The translations under genes were made by a program, and so were the position numbers. The notes below the pieces were generated by a model. The model worked only from the letters and a program-made list of their open reading frames with translations, was not told the origin of the DNA and ran no database searches. From RGIG6307 sp964424345 (lineage in GTDB: Bacteria; Bacillota; Clostridia; Lachnospirales; Lachnospiraceae), in assembly GCA_964424345.1 (NCBI GenBank), contig CAYRIK010000040.1, positions 1-16,963 of the forward strand: 16,963 nucleotides of DNA. The letters are read 5' to 3'. Below, piece by piece: positions 15,777 through 16,963 of the stretch; the first letter of the stretch is position 1, and each line of letters opens with the position of its first letter.

Positions 15777-16004
15777 TGTTCGATTTTGGAGAGCATCCAG
15801 CATTGTCCTTAGAGCAAATGGCGTTCAGTGGATTGATATGGACTTACAGACATTTCCATGGACTTGTAAGGACGGATATGGCTTTGTATGGATTTTAAGA
15901 AAAAATGAAATGGTCCTCTATGGATTGTTGAGTTTTGAAAATATCATTCATTTATAAATCAATAAAGAATTTTTTTGAGGAACAGACTCAAAATAAAAGT
16001 GTGA
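15777..16004. other. Intergenic region after lysS without a recognised gene
   Basis: No clear gene. A 39-codon frame opens at the GTG overlapping the lysS stop (15776) and closes at TAA near 15897; it has no ribosome binding site and no family resemblance. GTCCTTA (15805-15811) and TAAGGAC (15867-15873) form an inverted repeat, and ATGGACTT occurs twice between them. No convincing promoter was found. Confidence 0.4.
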
Positions 16005-16050
16005 AGACACTTCGTTTTGGTAGAAATACCAATTCGAGGTGTCTTTTTTT
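16005..16050 (+). terminator. Rho-independent terminator or attenuator before the ParA operon
   Basis: An outer stem, AGACACTTCG (16005-16014) with CGAGGTGTCT (16035-16044, one T-G wobble), is stacked on an inner hairpin TTGGTA-GAAA-TACCAA (16017-16032) and followed by seven T. The upstream hairpin AAGTGT-GAAG-ACACTT (15997-16012) shares bases with the outer stem and excludes it, so it could act as an antiterminator. Confidence 0.85.
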
Positions 16051-16097
16051 GTTTTCTAAAACTTGTGCTTTAAATTTTTGAAATGGAGGTAGTAAAA

Positions 16098-16373
16098 GTG
16101 AAGAAAAATCGAGGTCCGGATCTGGAAAAATATCTGGATGGTCATGGACGCAGATTTGTGAATTACGCTCAGGGAGCAAAACTATACAGACTGCCATACT
16201 GGTCGTTTGTAAGAGTTGCAAAAGAGGCAGATTCTAATTATCCGATCAGAAAAACATGTATTGTGGATTTGGATATTTTGGAAAAATTTTTAAAGGAACA
16301 CCCGGAAGTGGAAGAACGACTGGAAGAAACAAGGAGGAACAGTGATGTCAAAGCCAAGAAAAGAAATTCCTGA
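16098..16373 (+). CDS. DUF6462-like small DNA-binding candidate, copy 1
   Basis: A 91-residue basic protein, probably of the DUF6462 family known from Lachnospiraceae plasmids and integrative elements; the family label is from memory. It aligns end to end with the protein of the next gene: PDLEKYLDG and GRRFVNYAQGAKLYRLPYWS match PDLEKLVRE and RKKFVRYEEGAKLYSMGFHT. The IRKTCIVDLDILEKFL segment matches VKRVVLVNLDIIDEYL. The pattern resembles small excisionase or MerR-like winged helix proteins, in which a helix-turn-helix is followed by a short beta pair. The C-terminal tail is long and charged. The start is taken as GTG at 16098 because GGAGG (16085-16089) is eight bases upstream; an ATG at 16083 overlaps that site. 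Its 3' end overlaps the next gene by 29 bases. Confidence 0.72.
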   Translation: MKKNRGPDLEKYLDGHGRRFVNYAQGAKLYRLPYWSFVRVAKEADSNYPIRKTCIVDLDILEKFLKEHPEVEERLEETRRNSDVKAKKRNS

Positions 16374-16569
16374 TTTGGAAAAGTTGGTACGAGAAAGAAG
16401 AAAAAAATTTGTGCGATATGAGGAAGGTGCAAAACTTTATTCTATGGGGTTTCATACTTTTCAGCAATTAGCGAAAGATGCAGGTGCTGTATACCATGTG
16501 AAGCGAGTTGTACTAGTGAATTTAGATATCATTGATGAGTATTTGGAGGCATTTCGAGATGAAGAATAG
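16345..16569 (+). CDS. DUF6462-like small DNA-binding candidate, copy 2
   Basis: A 74-residue basic protein, close to the pattern I know as DUF6462: KKFVRYEEGAKLYSMGFHTF, QQLAKDAGAVYHVKRVVLVN, LDIIDEYLEAF. It is a paralogue of the product upstream (about 45% identity over the shared core by eye). The fold looks like an excisionase-type helix-turn-helix with a following beta hairpin, which would fit a transcription regulator or directionality factor, but no experiment is implied. The ATG at 16345 is chosen, with GGAGG at 16333-16337 seven bases away; a GTG at 16342 is the alternative. It overlaps the next gene by 11 bases. Confidence 0.76.
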   Translation: MSKPRKEIPDLEKLVRERRKKFVRYEEGAKLYSMGFHTFQQLAKDAGAVYHVKRVVLVNLDIIDEYLEAFRDEE

Positions 16570-16783
16570 TTACGATGTAAACGAACGTCAGCATATGGAT
16601 GATATTCCAAGGTTAAAAATCAGAGTTCAGGGAACAAAGGAAGATATTGCATGGTTTAACCGATTTTTGGAATTGAATCAGGAGATAAAAGTGATCAGCA
16701 CATCACATATTTTTTCAAATAAGGGTACGGTGCGATATTTTAGAGAATACATAGATGTAAAAACGGGAGGACAAGTAATATGA
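16559..16783 (+). CDS. Small DUF3970-like protein upstream of parA
   Basis: A 74-residue protein with a central KIRVQGTKEDIAWFNRFLEL and a late TVRYFREYIDVK strand. It resembles small alpha-beta proteins of the DUF3970 type (a strand, a helix starting with a Gly-Thr/Asn turn, two strands), but the match is only by pattern. Function unknown. The ATG at 16559 is preferred, with GGAGG at 16545-16549 nine bases upstream; the frame is open further upstream to an ATG at 16532 without such a site. It overlaps the neighbours on both sides (ATGA with parA), so it belongs to the same translated unit and may assist partition or replication. Confidence 0.6.
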   Translation: MKNSYDVNERQHMDDIPRLKIRVQGTKEDIAWFNRFLELNQEIKVISTSHIFSNKGTVRYFREYIDVKTGGQVI

Positions 16784-16963
16784 GCAAAGTTATTTCAGTA
16801 GTAAATCAGAAAGGTGGAGTTGGTAAGACCACCACAACAGTAAATTTAGGAATAGGACTTGCAAGAGCAGGGAAAAGAGTTTTGTTGATTGACGCAGATC
16901 CACAGGGGAGCATGACGGTAAGTTTAGGTTATGATGAGCCGGATGATATAGAAATCACCTTAG
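16780..16963 (+). CDS. parA: ParA/Soj family partition ATPase, N-terminal part
   Basis: The first 61 residues of a Walker-type ParA ATPase, cut by the window end. The deviant Walker A motif KGGVGKTTTTVN (11-22) with the signature Lys is followed by VLLIDADPQGSMTVSLGY (38-55), which carries the Walker A' aspartates. ParA proteins segregate plasmids, chromosomes or integrative elements on a DNA matrix. GGGAGG lies nine bases before the ATG. The chromosomal soj-spo0J locus usually sits near the replication origin; here parA sits behind DUF6462-type genes next to lysS, which favours a plasmid-derived or integrative element. What follows (a ParB, a Rep protein or conjugation genes) would decide this. 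Confidence 0.93.
   Translation, partial: MSKVISVVNQKGGVGKTTTTVNLGIGLARAGKRVLLIDADPQGSMTVSLGYDEPDDIEITL

Noticed and set aside
15776..15897. A 39-codon frame starting at the GTG that overlaps the lysS stop
   Set aside because: It is short, has no ribosome binding site and no recognisable motif.
1..16963. CRISPR arrays, tRNA and rRNA genes
   Set aside because: No regularly spaced repeats, cloverleaf-like segments or rRNA stretches were seen on reading the window; no model-based search could be run.

Overview
The window looks like a low-GC Gram-positive chromosome of the class Clostridia, most likely family Lachnospiraceae. This is inferred from AT-rich DNA, strong GGAGG-type ribosome binding sites, consensus sigma-A promoters, rho-independent terminators with T-tracts, and the gene set: a SleB-type cell wall hydrolase, CotH, DUF6145 and DUF6462-like proteins. 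All recognised genes lie on the + strand. No tRNA, rRNA or CRISPR array was seen.

Layout. Positions 1-596 are the 3' part of a group II intron. A canonical 34-nt domain V (514-547) and a domain VI with a bulged branch-point A (A589) end at 596. The intron interrupts dnaE, whose 3' exon runs from 597 to 2098 and is followed by a terminator. Next come pfkA and a TrmH/SpoU rRNA methyltransferase, then a terminator. A secreted SH3-SH3-SleB hydrolase follows, with its own promoter and a candidate WalR box. After its terminator lies about 270 bp of unusually structured intergenic DNA. An NfeD/SPFH membrane pair comes next, followed by a three-gene cassette: CotH-like kinase, VTC (polyphosphate polymerase fold) protein and DUF4956 membrane protein. 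A tightly packed run follows: ornithine carbamoyltransferase, BirA without a DNA-binding domain, DUF6145 and DusB. A perfect consensus promoter and a structured leader then drive greA, with lysS behind it.

The last 0.9 kb, after a terminator-like hairpin downstream of lysS, is different. Two tandem paralogous small proteins of DUF6462 type, a 74-aa DUF3970-like protein and the N-terminus of a ParA ATPase overlap one another as one operon. This arrangement suggests the edge of an integrated plasmid or integrative element.

The best candidates for something new are the group II intron splitting an essential replication gene, the CotH-VTC-DUF4956 cassette (a recurring set of unknown joint function), and the DUF6462 tandem-ParA operon with a hairpin that may act as an attenuator.
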